Part shown: positions 23,357-32,256 of the stretch, piece by piece
Position numbering within the stretch: position 1 is the stretch's first letter
Layout of the letters: every line of letters starts with the position of its first letter
Assembly: GCF_947568225.1 (NCBI RefSeq)
Contig: NZ_CANOOQ010000001.1
Coordinates: 1,240,001-1,304,000, forward strand
Reading direction: 5' to 3'
DNA length: 64,000 nt
Source: Faecalispora anaeroviscerum
GTDB taxonomy: Bacteria > Bacillota > Clostridia > Oscillospirales > Acutalibacteraceae
Notes under the pieces: generated by a model
What the model saw: only the letters and a program-made list of their open reading frames with translations
Databases searched by the model: none
Told to the model about the DNA's origin: nothing
Program-made: the position numbers and the translations under genes

Positions 23357-25003
23357 ATGAAAAAATACAAACTGTTGACCTTGGTCATCGGTTTCGTATT
23401 GGCTGTATCGGCTTTTTCCGCACCGACTGTATTCGCCGCATCCAGCGATTTTAAAATATCAAACGGAGTGCTGACGAAGTATAGCGGAAACGACACTACC
23501 GTGAAAATCCCGTCCACTGTTACGGAAATCGGTGCCAGTGCGTTTTCTGGCAATAACAGGATTGCTTATGTGACGATTCCGGATTCCGTTGAAACGATTG
23601 ATGAAAAGGCCTTCTATGACTGCAGCCGGCTCGCCTCGGTATCGATGCCCAGCAGTGTTGATACCATCGGCAGCCGCGCCTTTGCGGAATGCCCCAAACT
23701 TAATTATATTACTCTGCCGAAAAAACTGACGGAGATCAGCGATGGCTTGTTCAGCGGCTGCACCGCTTTAAGCGACGTCACAATTCCGTCGAACGTAACC
23801 ACGATTGAGGACGCGGCCTTCTATAATTCCGGCATTACAAGTATATCGATCCCACCGGATGTAAAAACTATTGAAGCAAACGCATTCAGCTACTGCTCCA
23901 AGCTCACGAGCGTCAGCTTCCGCAGCGGCCTTACTACGCTCGGGCAGGAAGCGTTCAGCTACTGCAAGGCGTTGACCTCTGTTTCTCTTCCCCGCACCAT
24001 TTCAGAGATGGACGATTCCGTCTTTAGCTACTGCACGGCACTGAAAAGCGCAACCCTGCCGGACGGCATGGAGGAACTGCCGGAAAAAACCTTTTTTAAC
24101 TGCACTGCTTTAACGAGTGTAACTTTTCCGCGTTCGCTCTATTCGATTGGAGAACGCGCGTTTTACAATTGCCGCGCGCTGGCAAGCGTTTCGCTGCCCA
24201 CTCTGCTGGAAGAGATAAAATCAGAAGCGTTTGCTTACTGTGTCAACCTAACTTCCGTTAAGCTCCCCCAGTATCTTTCCACTCTGGGAGAGGGCTCGTT
24301 CTCTTACTGCTCACGCCTGCAGTCCGTGAATATTCCCGCAGAACTCGGAACTCTGGAGGATGATCTGTTTGCTTACGATCAGCTGCTCAGCTCCGTTACG
24401 ATAGAGGACGGCCTGAAGGGAATCGGCGACGGTGTATTCTATGACTGCTCAAAGCTCTATACCCTCGTTGTTCCGGACAGTGTACAGGACATCGGCAAGA
24501 GCGTGTTCGGGGACAACACCACGCTGCGCGGCTCCACCGATTCGTATGTGCGCGCATACGCAAGCAGCAAAGGGTATACCTTTAAGCTGACCAGCGATAC
24601 CTCCTCCGACATTCCCGCCGGAGCGAATACCGGAACCAATACCGGCTCAACCACCAATACTGATCTGACCTACAACGGAGTACAGTACACCGGCTCTGTG
24701 ATGATCGACACGAACACCTATACCATGGCTCCCGGCAACATCTACGATATTGGCGTTGCCCTTGCCGGAAACGCCTACACGAAAACCATCAACGTTTATT
24801 CCAGCCGCACCGGGATTGCCACCGTGCGGAGGCTGGCCAACGGCAATTACCGCGTAACGGGAAAAACCCCCGGCACCTGCTATGTTGTAGTAGATGTGCT
24901 GAGCGGCTCTACCGTACTGAATCACATTTCCATCCGCTTTGACATAGCGAACAATGTGACACAGCACGGGCAGGCAGCACGCAACCGCAGCTACTTTAAC
25001 TGA
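23357..25003 (+). CDS. Secreted BspA-type leucine-rich-repeat protein
   Basis: This 548-residue protein has a signal peptide (residues 1-28, ending FAAS) and about sixteen LRR_5 repeats of roughly 23 residues (pattern AF..C..L..V.LP..L..IG). A short linker rich in Thr, Gly and Asn and a C-terminal Ig-like/Big-type region (about 435-540) follow. The repeats end with the usual capping stretch YVRAYASSKGYTFK. No LPXTG, SLH or choline-binding anchor is seen, so it may be released or loosely attached. Related proteins bind host matrix or polysaccharide. GGGAGAG precedes the ATG. Confidence 0.88.
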   Translation: MKKYKLLTLVIGFVLAVSAFSAPTVFAASSDFKISNGVLTKYSGNDTTVKIPSTVTEIGASAFSGNNRIAYVTIPDSVETIDEKAFYDCSRLASVSMPSSVDTIGSRAFAECPKLNYITLPKKLTEISDGLFSGCTALSDVTIPSNVTTIEDAAFYNSGITSISIPPDVKTIEANAFSYCSKLTSVSFRSGLTTLGQEAFSYCKALTSVSLPRTISEMDDSVFSYCTALKSATLPDGMEELPEKTFFNCTALTSVTFPRSLYSIGERAFYNCRALASVSLPTLLEEIKSEAFAYCVNLTSVKLPQYLSTLGEGSFSYCSRLQSVNIPAELGTLEDDLFAYDQLLSSVTIEDGLKGIGDGVFYDCSKLYTLVVPDSVQDIGKSVFGDNTTLRGSTDSYVRAYASSKGYTFKLTSDTSSDIPAGANTGTNTGSTTNTDLTYNGVQYTGSVMIDTNTYTMAPGNIYDIGVALAGNAYTKTINVYSSRTGIATVRRLANGNYRVTGKTPGTCYVVVDVLSGSTVLNHISIRFDIANNVTQHGQAARNRSYFN

Positions 25004-25016
25004 TAACGAGAATTAG

Positions 25017-25233
25017 AACCCTTTATCCTCAAACGGAGGCATCCTCACGCCCGAGGATAAAGGTTCCCCCAGCCACCGGCAGCTTACTGCCGTGAACTGC
25101 GTGAGGTTCTTATTTTCCCCGGTGATTCATCAGGAGCACGGCACCAGCGGAACTTCTCCGCAAAGGGGCCGCGCGCGCTTTTTGTCAAGGCTAATTATGC
25201 TCTGAAAGCTTCCGGCAAATCCGGAAGCTTTTT
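25017..25233 (+). other. Unidentified structured region ending in a terminator
   Basis: No gene is seen in 25004-25373. The stretch forms a chain of stems: TTTATCCTC with GAGGATAAA around GGAGG/CCTC (25020-25062), CGGCAG-CTTA-CTGCCG (25077-25092), and GCCGTG with CACGGC further on. It ends with the terminator AAAGCTTCCGG-CAAAT-CCGGAAGCTTTTT (25205-25233). It could be a small RNA or an elaborate 3' end of the LRR transcript. I could not match it to a riboswitch I know. Confidence 0.4.
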
Positions 25234-25373
25234 GCATACTTTGCATAGACTTTTCAAAACCACTTTACTTTTTTAAATGAATCGAGTAAAATAAAAAACG
25301 TTATCGCGAATACTTTCTAACGCTACTACGCTAAAGTGAAGAAAATGTGATCAAAATCGGAAGGACTGTTATT

Positions 25374-26225
25374 ATGAAAAAATTACTGGCTCTTTTCCTT
25401 GCTCTTACAGTATCGGTGGGCATGACTGCCTGCGGACAGGGAAATCAGTCGGCTTCCTCAGCAGCCGGCGCAGACGAATCCTGGAGCAAGGTAGAAAAAG
25501 CAGGTACTCTGGTTATTGGACTGGACGACGCATTCCCCCCGATGGGCTATAAAGACACTAAAACCGGCGAACTGATCGGCTTCGATATCGACTTGGCCAA
25601 AGAAGCCTGCAAGCGCCTTGGCGTGCAGCTGAAGCTTCAGCCGATTGACTGGAGCAACAAGCAGGCCGAGCTGGACAATGGTAATGTAGACTGCCTGTGG
25701 AACGGCTTCAGCAAAACTCCCGAACGGGCCGAGGCGATGGCTTTGAGCATTCCCTATATGAGCAATAATCAGATTATTCTGGTCAAGACAGATTCCAACT
25801 ACCAGTCTCTCAAGGATTTGAGCGGCAAGATTATCGGCGTACAGAGCGATTCTTCTGCTGAAGCAGCGCTGAACGCAGTGGAAAACAAGGATTTCAAAAG
25901 CTCCTTGAAGCAGGTCGTACAAATCGACGACTACACCAAGGCCATTCTGGAAATTCAGAACGGCACGATTGACGCGATCTCGATTGATGAGGTAGTCGCA
26001 CGTTTCTACCTGAAGAATCAGCCCGGCGCATTCCGCATTCTGGAAGATGGTGGAACGGTAATCTCTCTGGCTTCTGAAGATTATGTGGTCGGCATGCGTA
26101 AAAACGACTCTGCGCTGAAGGACAAGATTGACGAAACCCTGCGCGCAATGGCGAAGGACGGCACAATGAAAACCATTTCTGAAAAATGGTTCGGCGAAGA
26201 TGTGACAACGGTAGACGTGAAATAA
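25374..26225 (+). CDS. Amino acid ABC transporter substrate-binding lipoprotein
   Basis: This 283-residue protein has a lipoprotein signal with lipobox MTAC and lipidated Cys20. The family-3 solute-binding fold shows GTLVIGLDDAFPPMGY, GELIGFDIDLAKEACKRLG and the closing region MRKNDSALKDKIDETL. Such proteins bind polar amino acids (for example cystine, glutamine or arginine); which one is not clear. The ATG at 25374 follows GGAAGGAC. It heads a three-gene operon with its permease and ATPase. Confidence 0.94.
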   Translation: MKKLLALFLALTVSVGMTACGQGNQSASSAAGADESWSKVEKAGTLVIGLDDAFPPMGYKDTKTGELIGFDIDLAKEACKRLGVQLKLQPIDWSNKQAELDNGNVDCLWNGFSKTPERAEAMALSIPYMSNNQIILVKTDSNYQSLKDLSGKIIGVQSDSSAEAALNAVENKDFKSSLKQVVQIDDYTKAILEIQNGTIDAISIDEVVARFYLKNQPGAFRILEDGGTVISLASEDYVVGMRKNDSALKDKIDETLRAMAKDGTMKTISEKWFGEDVTTVDVK

Positions 26226-26261
26226 AAACCGTCTCCGAAATTGGTCCCGGAGGTCTTAGTT

Positions 26262-26903
26262 ATGAATTATCAGGTGCTATTAACAGAGATGTTTACAGCA
26301 ACGCTGATGTCTCTGCAAATCTTCTTTTTCACCCTGATTGTCTCGCTTCCTTTGGGACTTTTGGTGGCACTGGGCAGAATGTCGAAACTAAAAATCGTCA
26401 ATCTGCCCGTGCGCTTCTACATATTAATCATGCGCGGTACCCCACTGATGCTGCAGCTGCTGTTTATGTTTTACGCATTAAAGCCCCTCCTCGGAATCCA
26501 GCTAGATCGCGTATTGGCTGCTGAGCTGGCGTTTGCCCTGAACTACGCCGCTTATTTTGCTGAGATTTACCGCGGTGGGCTGGAATCTATTCCCAAGGGC
26601 CAGCTGGAGGCCGCGAAGGTTTTGGGGTACACCAAATCGCAGTCCTTTTTTCATATTATTCTGCCACAGGTGATCAAGCGGATTATCCCCCCAATGGGGA
26701 ACGAATTTATTACCCTGGTAAAAGACACCTCTCTGGCACAGGTCATCGGCGTTGTGGAGCTGCTGAAGGTTACCTCCCAGTGGGTCGCGAGTGCGGTAGA
26801 TATGACTCCCCTGGTGATCGCCGGGCTGTTCTACCTGGTAATGAACGGGATTGTCACCCGGGCATTCACAGTGCTGGAAAACCGGCTAAGCTATTACCAA
26901 TAA
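26262..26903 (+). CDS. Amino acid ABC transporter permease
   Basis: This 213-residue permease has about five membrane segments and the polar-amino-acid permease signature LNYAAYFAEIYRGGLESIPKGQ, with the coupling-helix sequence EAAKVLGYTKSQSF that meets the ATPase. ATG at 26262 follows CGGAGG. It sits between the binding protein and the ATPase, with 36 and 13 bases of spacing, so the three are one operon. Confidence 0.94.
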   Translation: MNYQVLLTEMFTATLMSLQIFFFTLIVSLPLGLLVALGRMSKLKIVNLPVRFYILIMRGTPLMLQLLFMFYALKPLLGIQLDRVLAAELAFALNYAAYFAEIYRGGLESIPKGQLEAAKVLGYTKSQSFFHIILPQVIKRIIPPMGNEFITLVKDTSLAQVIGVVELLKVTSQWVASAVDMTPLVIAGLFYLVMNGIVTRAFTVLENRLSYYQ

Positions 26904-26916
26904 GGAGGGGATTCCC

Positions 26917-27684
26917 ATGAGTCAGACGATTTTGACTGCAACAGATATCAAAAAGTGCTTTGACGGAGAGGAAATCCTCAAGGGGATCTCTCTAGAGGTG
27001 AAGCAGGGCGAGGTGCTCGCCATTATCGGGCCGTCCGGCTCAGGCAAAAGCACGCTGCTGCGTTGCATTGCGCAGCTGGAAAACGTGGATTCGGGCTTTA
27101 TTTCCGTCTGCGGTGACGTATTGGTACAAAACGGCCCTGACGGGAAGGCTGTCTATTCTTCCCCTGAGCAGTGCCGTAAAGTCGGTCTGCACTTGGGGCT
27201 GGTATTCCAAAACTTCAACCTGTTCCCGCATTACAGCGTACTGAAAAACATTACTGATGCGCCGGTGCGCGTTTTACAGAAAAGCCGTGAACAAGCCACC
27301 GCGACCGCGATGGAGCTGCTGAAAAAAATGGGGCTCTCTGAAAAAGCGGACGCTTACCCATATCAACTTTCCGGCGGGCAGCAGCAGCGGGTTTCGATTG
27401 CCCGGGCGCTGGCCATGAATCCGGAAATCCTGTTTTTTGACGAACCAACCTCGGCTCTTGACCCCGAGCTGACAGGCGAAATTCTTCGGGTCATGCGTCA
27501 GCTGGCCGCAGAGCACATGACTATGGTTGTAGTAACACACGAAATGCAGTTTGCCCACGACGTGGCCGACCACGTGATTTTCATGGACGGCGGCACGGTT
27601 CTGGAAAACGGCACGCCGGATGAAATTTTCTCTCACACCCGCAACGAGCGCACCAAAACCTTTCTGTCGCGCTTTACCGAATGA
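26917..27684 (+). CDS. Amino acid ABC transporter ATP-binding protein
   Basis: This 255-residue ATPase has Walker A GPSGSGKST (38-46), the Q-loop in GLVFQNFNLFPH, signature LSGGQQQR, Walker B EILFFDEP and the switch histidine in VVTHEM. It powers import by the preceding binding protein and permease (GlnQ/TcyC class). AAGGAGGGG precedes its ATG. A terminator at 27771 ends the operon. Confidence 0.95.
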   Translation: MSQTILTATDIKKCFDGEEILKGISLEVKQGEVLAIIGPSGSGKSTLLRCIAQLENVDSGFISVCGDVLVQNGPDGKAVYSSPEQCRKVGLHLGLVFQNFNLFPHYSVLKNITDAPVRVLQKSREQATATAMELLKKMGLSEKADAYPYQLSGGQQQRVSIARALAMNPEILFFDEPTSALDPELTGEILRVMRQLAAEHMTMVVVTHEMQFAHDVADHVIFMDGGTVLENGTPDEIFSHTRNERTKTFLSRFTE

Positions 27685-27770
27685 TTTTTCCCGGCAGAAT
27701 GCTTCCCCTACGGTACGCCAATTCAATTTGCTTACAAGTGCAACTCACAGGATATACAATCTTCTGAACC

Positions 27771-27813
27771 AAGCAGGAGGGCTCCGCCGGAACAGCGGAG
27801 CCTTTCTGCTTTT
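27771..27813 (+). terminator. Intrinsic terminator of the amino acid ABC operon
   Basis: AAGCAG and GGGCTCCGC pair with GCGGAGCC and CTGCTT around a 7-nt loop, followed by TT and a T-rich run. Confidence 0.75.
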
Positions 27814-27860
27814 CGTTTCCTGCCGAATGCTTTCTGTAATTCCCTGAAATGCTGTCAGAT

Positions 27861-27889
27861 TTGACAATATTGAGATTCAATGATAGTAT
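27861..27889 (+). promoter_or_regulatory. Promoter of the ZTP riboswitch transcript
   Basis: TTGACA (27861-27866) and TAGTAT (27884-27889) are 17 bases apart. The RNA would begin at about 27896, exactly at the aptamer. Confidence 0.7.
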
Positions 27890-27895
27890 CAAATT

Positions 27896-27990
27896 ACTGT
27901 ACAACTGACGGAAGTGGAACAGACCACGGGAAGTGCAGTATTGGTGAGCCGACCGTCTGGGCATATGCCTTAGATTGGTGGGCTTTTATT
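27896..27990 (+). ncRNA. ZTP (pfl) riboswitch with terminator platform
   Basis: P1 pairs CTGTAC (27897-27902) with GTGCAG (27933-27938). Inside lies ACTGACGGAA, then a GTGG/CCAC hairpin and CGGGAA. The distal element CCGTCTGGGCA (27953-27963) matches the pfl hallmark CCGCCUGGGCA. Its CCGTC can form the pseudoknot with GACGG (27907-27911), with covariation relative to the usual GGCGG/CCGCC. A terminator (AGCCGACC with GGTGGGCT, then T-rich) competes with the pseudoknot. Confidence 0.78.
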
Positions 27991-28031
27991 ATTTTTAAAT
28001 CTGAATAGTGAAAGCAAAAGGGGAAGCTGTT

Positions 28032-28814
28032 ATGGAATATTTTACGGTTCTGAATGAAAATCGACATCAATTTCCGCTGGTAATTGATTTGCCTCACAGT
28101 GGGACATTCGTTCCCCCGCATATCAGAAGCCGCATGCTTAATATGGCATGCCTGTCCAACACAGATTGGTTTTTGCCGGAGCTTTACGACTTTCTTCCTG
28201 CAATGGGCTGTACAACCATTGTCAACCACTTAAGCCGGTATGTGGTAGATGTCAACCGCCCAACAGCAGGAGCAAAGGATGGAGATTATCGCAACACAGT
28301 GGTTTATCAGCAGAATACGCAGGGCAGTCCTCTGTATGCGATTCCGCTGAAGGAGGAAGAAATCAATGAACGGATCACACAATATTATCAGCCGTACCAC
28401 CGGGCGCTGGAAAATCTGCTAAGGGCGAAACTGCAGGTGTTTCCGTCGGTCCTTTTACTGGATCTACATAGTTTTTTCATTAATTTTGCAAATGGCGGTG
28501 ATCAGGATATCTATTTATCGAACCGGCGCGGAGCGACCTCCTCAGAACAGACCCTGCAAGGCCTCCACAAGGGCTTTGCAGCACAGGGCTATACCGTTCT
28601 GGATAATGCCATTATGGGCGGACACATCATTCGCAATTACCGTGAGCTATTTGGGGAACGATTTGAGGGAATACTGGTAGAGCTTCGATATACGAAATAT
28701 ATTGAGGAACGTTATTTTGGAGAAGAAGAAATCACCACTCGTAATGAGGCATTGTTCGAGGAAGCAAGAAGAAAACTGGAAGCAATATTTACACAGCTTC
28801 CCTTTAAAAAGTAA
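28032..28814 (+). CDS. N-formylglutamate amidohydrolase
   Basis: This 260-residue protein matches the N-formylglutamate amidohydrolase (HutG-type, zinc-dependent) family: PLVIDLPHSGTFVPPHI, TDWFLPELYDFLPAMG, and VVDVNRP, followed by LLLDLHSFF. It would hydrolyse N-formyl-L-glutamate to formate and glutamate in the cytoplasm. No other hut gene is nearby. Its leader carries a ZTP riboswitch, which ties it to folate/one-carbon shortage instead of histidine supply. The ATG at 28032 follows AAAAGGGGAAG. Confidence 0.88.
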   Translation: MEYFTVLNENRHQFPLVIDLPHSGTFVPPHIRSRMLNMACLSNTDWFLPELYDFLPAMGCTTIVNHLSRYVVDVNRPTAGAKDGDYRNTVVYQQNTQGSPLYAIPLKEEEINERITQYYQPYHRALENLLRAKLQVFPSVLLLDLHSFFINFANGGDQDIYLSNRRGATSSEQTLQGLHKGFAAQGYTVLDNAIMGGHIIRNYRELFGERFEGILVELRYTKYIEERYFGEEEITTRNEALFEEARRKLEAIFTQLPFKK

Positions 28815-28904
28815 TAATAAATTTCATGTGTACGAAAGACCATGCTACGCGAAATGAAAAAAATGATTTCTACCTTTTCTATCTTATTATTTTTCCGCAT
28901 AAAA

Positions 28905-28941
28905 AACCCTTGAAGCCTGCATTTCACACGCATCAAGGGTT
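28905..28941 (+). terminator. Candidate terminator after the formylglutamate gene
   Basis: AACCCTTGA pairs with TCAAGGGTT around a 19-nt loop; a weak T-run follows. Confidence 0.5.
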
Positions 28942-28974
28942 ATTATGCAAATAATCAACTTATCCTTTGGCTTT

Positions 28975-29011
28975 CTATTGATATGAAAAAGCCTAAATAT
29001 CATATCAATAG
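28975..29011. repeat. 12-bp perfect inverted repeat between convergent genes
   Basis: CTATTGATATGA and TCATATCAATAG are exact complements around a 13-nt loop, followed on the plus strand by GTTTTATT. It probably serves as a terminator between the convergent formylglutamate and yebC-like genes. Confidence 0.55.
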
Positions 29012-29026
29012 AGTTTTATTCTAAAT

Positions 29027-29767
29027 TTATTCCGCGTCGTCCGCGTTCTCCCAGTTGTGCCACACATTCTGCACATCGTCGTTGTCATCGAGGTTATCGA
29101 GCAGACGCTGCATTTTGGTGATGGAATCTGGGTCAGTCAGCGCAGTGTAAGTAGTGGGAACCATCTCGACCTCAGCGGAAACGAATTCATAGCCCTTGCC
29201 CTCCAGGTCGGAAAGCACGGCACTGAAATCGTCCGACTCGGTATAGATTTCAAACACATCGTCATCCGCCTGAAAATCAGAGGCGCCAGCCTCCAGGCAG
29301 TCGGTCATCACAGTGTCCTCCGACAGTCCTTCGCGTTCGATTACGAGAACGCCTTTCTGTGAGAACAGGAACGAAACGCATCCGCTGGTACCGAGGTTAC
29401 CACCGAATTTATCGAAATAATGGCGTACATCCGCCGCGGTGCGGTTACGGTTATCCGTCAGGGCCTCTACAATCACCGCCACGCCGTTGGGGCCGTAGCC
29501 CTCATATACGATGCTCTCATATTTGGTGCCGTCGCCGTCGCCCGCCGCTTTTTTAATAATGCGCTCAATATTATCGTTGGGCACGTTCGCGGCCTTCGCT
29601 TTTGCGATGCAGTCCTTCAGCTTGGCATTGGATCTGGGGTCCGGCCCTCCGCCCTCTTTCACCGCTACCGCAAGCTCGCGTCCGATTTTAGTAAAGACTT
29701 TGGCTTTGGCACCATCTATTTTCTCTTTCTTGCGTTTAATGGTACTCCATTTTGAATGGCCTGACAT
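29027..29767 (-). CDS. YebC/PmpR-family protein
   Basis: This 246-residue protein matches the YebC family from its start (MSGHSKWSTIKRKKEKIDGA) to the end. Signature stretches include ARELAVAVKEGGGPDPRSN, NVPNDNIERIIKKA and YEGYGPNGVAVIVEALTDN. YebC-type proteins bind DNA in some species, and recent work links the family to relief of ribosome stalling at proline tracts. GGGAGG precedes the ATG. The gene is monocistronic. Confidence 0.95.
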   Translation of the reverse strand: MSGHSKWSTIKRKKEKIDGAKAKVFTKIGRELAVAVKEGGGPDPRSNAKLKDCIAKAKAANVPNDNIERIIKKAAGDGDGTKYESIVYEGYGPNGVAVIVEALTDNRNRTAADVRHYFDKFGGNLGTSGCVSFLFSQKGVLVIEREGLSEDTVMTDCLEAGASDFQADDDVFEIYTESDDFSAVLSDLEGKGYEFVSAEVEMVPTTYTALTDPDSITKMQRLLDNLDDNDDVQNVWHNWENADDAE

Positions 29768-29810
29768 ACTAATAAGCCTCCCGTAAAAATAGCTTTGATA
29801 TATTATTTTA

Positions 29811-30389
29811 TCATGTTTTTCGTGTCATAGCAAGCGCCGCCTGATGCGCCTTTTCGATAACCTCCGGCGGAACCTCAGAAATACCGGTCTGATCCGTATG
29901 CGGCCACTCCACCACATGTTCCAGCTTCGTGTTCAATACAGTAAATGCCAGCTCCAGTTGGCGGGTCATCATGTGTGCCCCTTCGGAGTTTCCGGAGCCG
30001 TACGCGGTTAAAAAAGCCGCTGTTTTCGGCTTCTCAATCGGCGGGCGGATTCCCATGGAAAACCGCGCTTCAAAATACCGCTGCCAGCGATCCATCACTG
30101 CCTTGCACGGCGCGGGGAAGCTTAAATGATAGACCGGTGCCGCGATCACCAGGTAATCTGCAGCGCGCAGTTCACGGTCAAACTCGTCCAAATCCGGGAA
30201 AACACATGCCTCGCGGGTCTGACAGTATCCGCAGGCAATACAGGGATGGTAATTTCCCCGGTATGCGTCAAACGTCGTTACCCGAATGAATTCAGAATCT
30301 ACCTCTTGCAAAAATTCATGCAGCAGCCGCGCGGTTGCGCCACCGGGCCGCGGGGAACCGAATAAGACCAGCATATTTTTCTTTTCCAT
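29811..30389 (-). CDS. NADPH-dependent FMN reductase / flavodoxin-fold oxidoreductase
   Basis: This 192-residue flavodoxin-fold protein has LVLFGSPRPGGATARLLHEF (FMN phosphate loop), CIACGYCQTREAC (a four-cysteine cluster near residue 55) and APVYHLSFPAPCKAVMDR (FMN-binding). It belongs to the iron-sulfur flavoprotein-like NAD(P)H oxidoreductases common in anaerobes. The ATG at 30387-30389 follows GGAAAGG; the longer frame lacks a site. The electron acceptor is unknown. Confidence 0.85.
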   Translation of the reverse strand: MEKKNMLVLFGSPRPGGATARLLHEFLQEVDSEFIRVTTFDAYRGNYHPCIACGYCQTREACVFPDLDEFDRELRAADYLVIAAPVYHLSFPAPCKAVMDRWQRYFEARFSMGIRPPIEKPKTAAFLTAYGSGNSEGAHMMTRQLELAFTVLNTKLEHVVEWPHTDQTGISEVPPEVIEKAHQAALAMTRKT

Positions 30390-30589
30390 CTGCGGGCCTG
30401 CCTTTCCTTTGTGATGATAAGATTGTAGCATGGCCACTCCGCTTTCGCAAGGCAAAAAATACATGCAAACTCCATGCACTTTGTATATCCGGCGGCACGG
30501 TGCAAAAGCTAGAACAATGCTTTTACGCTTGTACGGAAACGAAAAAGACGTTATACTAGGCTAACTAATAAATGAAAGGAAGTGTTTTT

Positions 30590-31213
30590 GTGTTTGAGCA
30601 AGTGAAGCTTTCTTATGATTTTAACGCACTGGAACCCACAATCGACGAGCTGACCATGGTGACCCATTATACAAAGCACCACGCCACATATACCAAGAAT
30701 CTGAATGCCGCGATAGAGCGCCTGCCGGAGCTTTCTGAGGAATCAATGGAACAGATTCTGGCACATTTGGAAACGATTCAGGACCCTGCTTTGCAGACTG
30801 CGGTACGTAACAACGGCGGCGGGTACTACAACCACAACCTGTATTTTGACACGCTTTCTCCGAGCGGGCCGCGTACCCCCGGCGGCAAGCTGGCTGCGGC
30901 GATTGACCGCACCTTCGGCAGCTTTGAGGTAATGAAGGAAAAGCTCGCGGCAGCAGCCGTGGGCCAGTTCGGCTCTGGCTGGGCGTGGCTTTCCGCAAAT
31001 TCCAGCGGAGATGTGATGATCTCTGCAAGCGCGAACCAGAATAACCCGATTATGGAAACCCGGGGCGAATGGCGGCCGATCTTCGGCATCGACGTATGGG
31101 AACACGCCTACTATTTAACGTACAAAAATCTGCGGACCGATTATGTGGAGGCCCTCTTCCGCGTGGTCGATTGGGCCAAGGTGGAAAAGTATTATCACCA
31201 AATGATTGACTAA
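30590..31213 (+). CDS. Superoxide dismutase (Mn/Fe family)
   Basis: This roughly 207-residue enzyme converts superoxide to O2 and H2O2. Metal ligands are visible: the N-terminal histidine in MVTHYTKHH, the second histidine in YYNHNLYF, and Asp plus His in GIDVWEHAYYL. ANQNNPIMET resembles the Mn-type signature, but the metal cannot be fixed by eye. I prefer the GTG at 30590 with AAAGGAAGTG upstream; an in-frame ATG at 30572 gives six more residues. A superoxide reductase-like fusion is also encoded in the window. Confidence 0.93.
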   Translation: MFEQVKLSYDFNALEPTIDELTMVTHYTKHHATYTKNLNAAIERLPELSEESMEQILAHLETIQDPALQTAVRNNGGGYYNHNLYFDTLSPSGPRTPGGKLAAAIDRTFGSFEVMKEKLAAAAVGQFGSGWAWLSANSSGDVMISASANQNNPIMETRGEWRPIFGIDVWEHAYYLTYKNLRTDYVEALFRVVDWAKVEKYYHQMID

Positions 31214-31227
31214 GATTGAACAAAAAG

Positions 31228-31256
31228 AGCGGCAGGGGGGGTTCCCTGCCGCTTTA
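31228..31256 (+). terminator. Intrinsic terminator after the sod gene
   Basis: AGCGGCAGGG pairs with CCCTGCCGCT around a G-rich loop, followed by TT and a T-rich run. Confidence 0.8.
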
Positions 31257-31295
31257 TTTATATGGATAAAAAAGCCGGAAATTCCCAAGCAGAAC

Positions 31296-31691
31296 TCAGG
31301 ATTTCCGGATAAACTGTGCCTTGCACACCGGGCACGTCACTTCAATCTTACCGCGCCCTTTCGGTACACGAAGACGGGTCTTACATTTGGGGCACTTAAA
31401 ATAACGGTACATTTTATGGTCCTGCAAATATTTCTGCTGGGAACGGAACCACGCGGGCACCTTGTTCCAGTATTTTAAAAACAGCTGATTTTCCGCATAG
31501 CGGCGAGGAATGTTTCGGGACAGGATACGGAACATGCTCCACCCGAAAATCACATAGGCCACTAGCGTCAGCGGATAGAAACGGGTCAGCCGAGAAGCCA
31601 TTACAAACACCATATAAACGACCAGACTGCCGACCATCAGCTGGTCACCGCCATAGCGCCCATACATTACTCGTCTGATTCTCTCCAACAC
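31296..31691 (-). CDS. Small membrane protein with C-terminal zinc ribbon
   Basis: This 131-residue protein has two hydrophobic segments (about residues 18-35 and 41-56) and a C-terminal zinc ribbon with CPKC and CPVC pairs separated by about 15 residues. The GTG start at 31689-31691 follows AGAGGTGAT. Proteins of this layout are common in Clostridia but uncharacterised. The window between it and the next gene (31692-32340) holds no gene I can support. Confidence 0.75.
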   Translation of the reverse strand: MLERIRRVMYGRYGGDQLMVGSLVVYMVFVMASRLTRFYPLTLVAYVIFGWSMFRILSRNIPRRYAENQLFLKYWNKVPAWFRSQQKYLQDHKMYRYFKCPKCKTRLRVPKGRGKIEVTCPVCKAQFIRKS

Positions 31692-32227
31692 GCCCGATCA
31701 CCTCTTTTCTGTCACAAGATTGCCGGTTGACTTTTTATCTTGATACAATAATATCGAGCGTAAATTTTTTTGTCAAGAAGTATCCCTCAGTATTTACATT
31801 CTGTACTTATTTTGAGGCGATTCTTTCCACTTCCGTCATAATTGAAAGGCAGTTTTTTCCTTTCCGCTCCACCGGGAGACACTTTTGCCATTTGATTAAA
31901 AATATAGGTTTTTGAATAAGATTCAAAGAAATGAATCAAAAATAGGAATAGAAGAGGAAAAGTGACACAGAAAGTTTACGATAAATTTACCAGATACTGC
32001 ATAATCCATTTTGACGCGGCATTTTTTTTAGAGTATAATAAACCTCACAGCCTGTTCCGAAGCAAAACTCTAAGCGCCTGAAAGTGCATGGAAGCATCGG
32101 TTTTATTACACACGTTACTCATGATGCCCGCTGAACGCTTTTTGAGGGATATATGATATATTATTGCACATTTTAATCCACCCGGAACACATTCAAAGCG
32201 ATTTTTCCGCATACGATTAGGCGAATA

Positions 32228-32256
32228 GAATATTAGCCGAATCGCCGCTATTTCTA
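32228..32256 (+). promoter_or_regulatory. Weak candidate sigma-E promoter before the YtvI-like gene
   Basis: GAATATT matches the sigma-E -35 consensus and is followed after 14 bases by TATTTCTA, a poor -10. YtvI of Bacillus is mother-cell expressed. Confidence 0.25.

Noticed and set aside
27901..27940. Glutamine riboswitch (glnA motif), because of GACGGAAGTGG
   Set aside because: The distal CCGTCTGGGC element and the GACGG/CCGTC pseudoknot fit the ZTP class, while the glnA end motif is absent.
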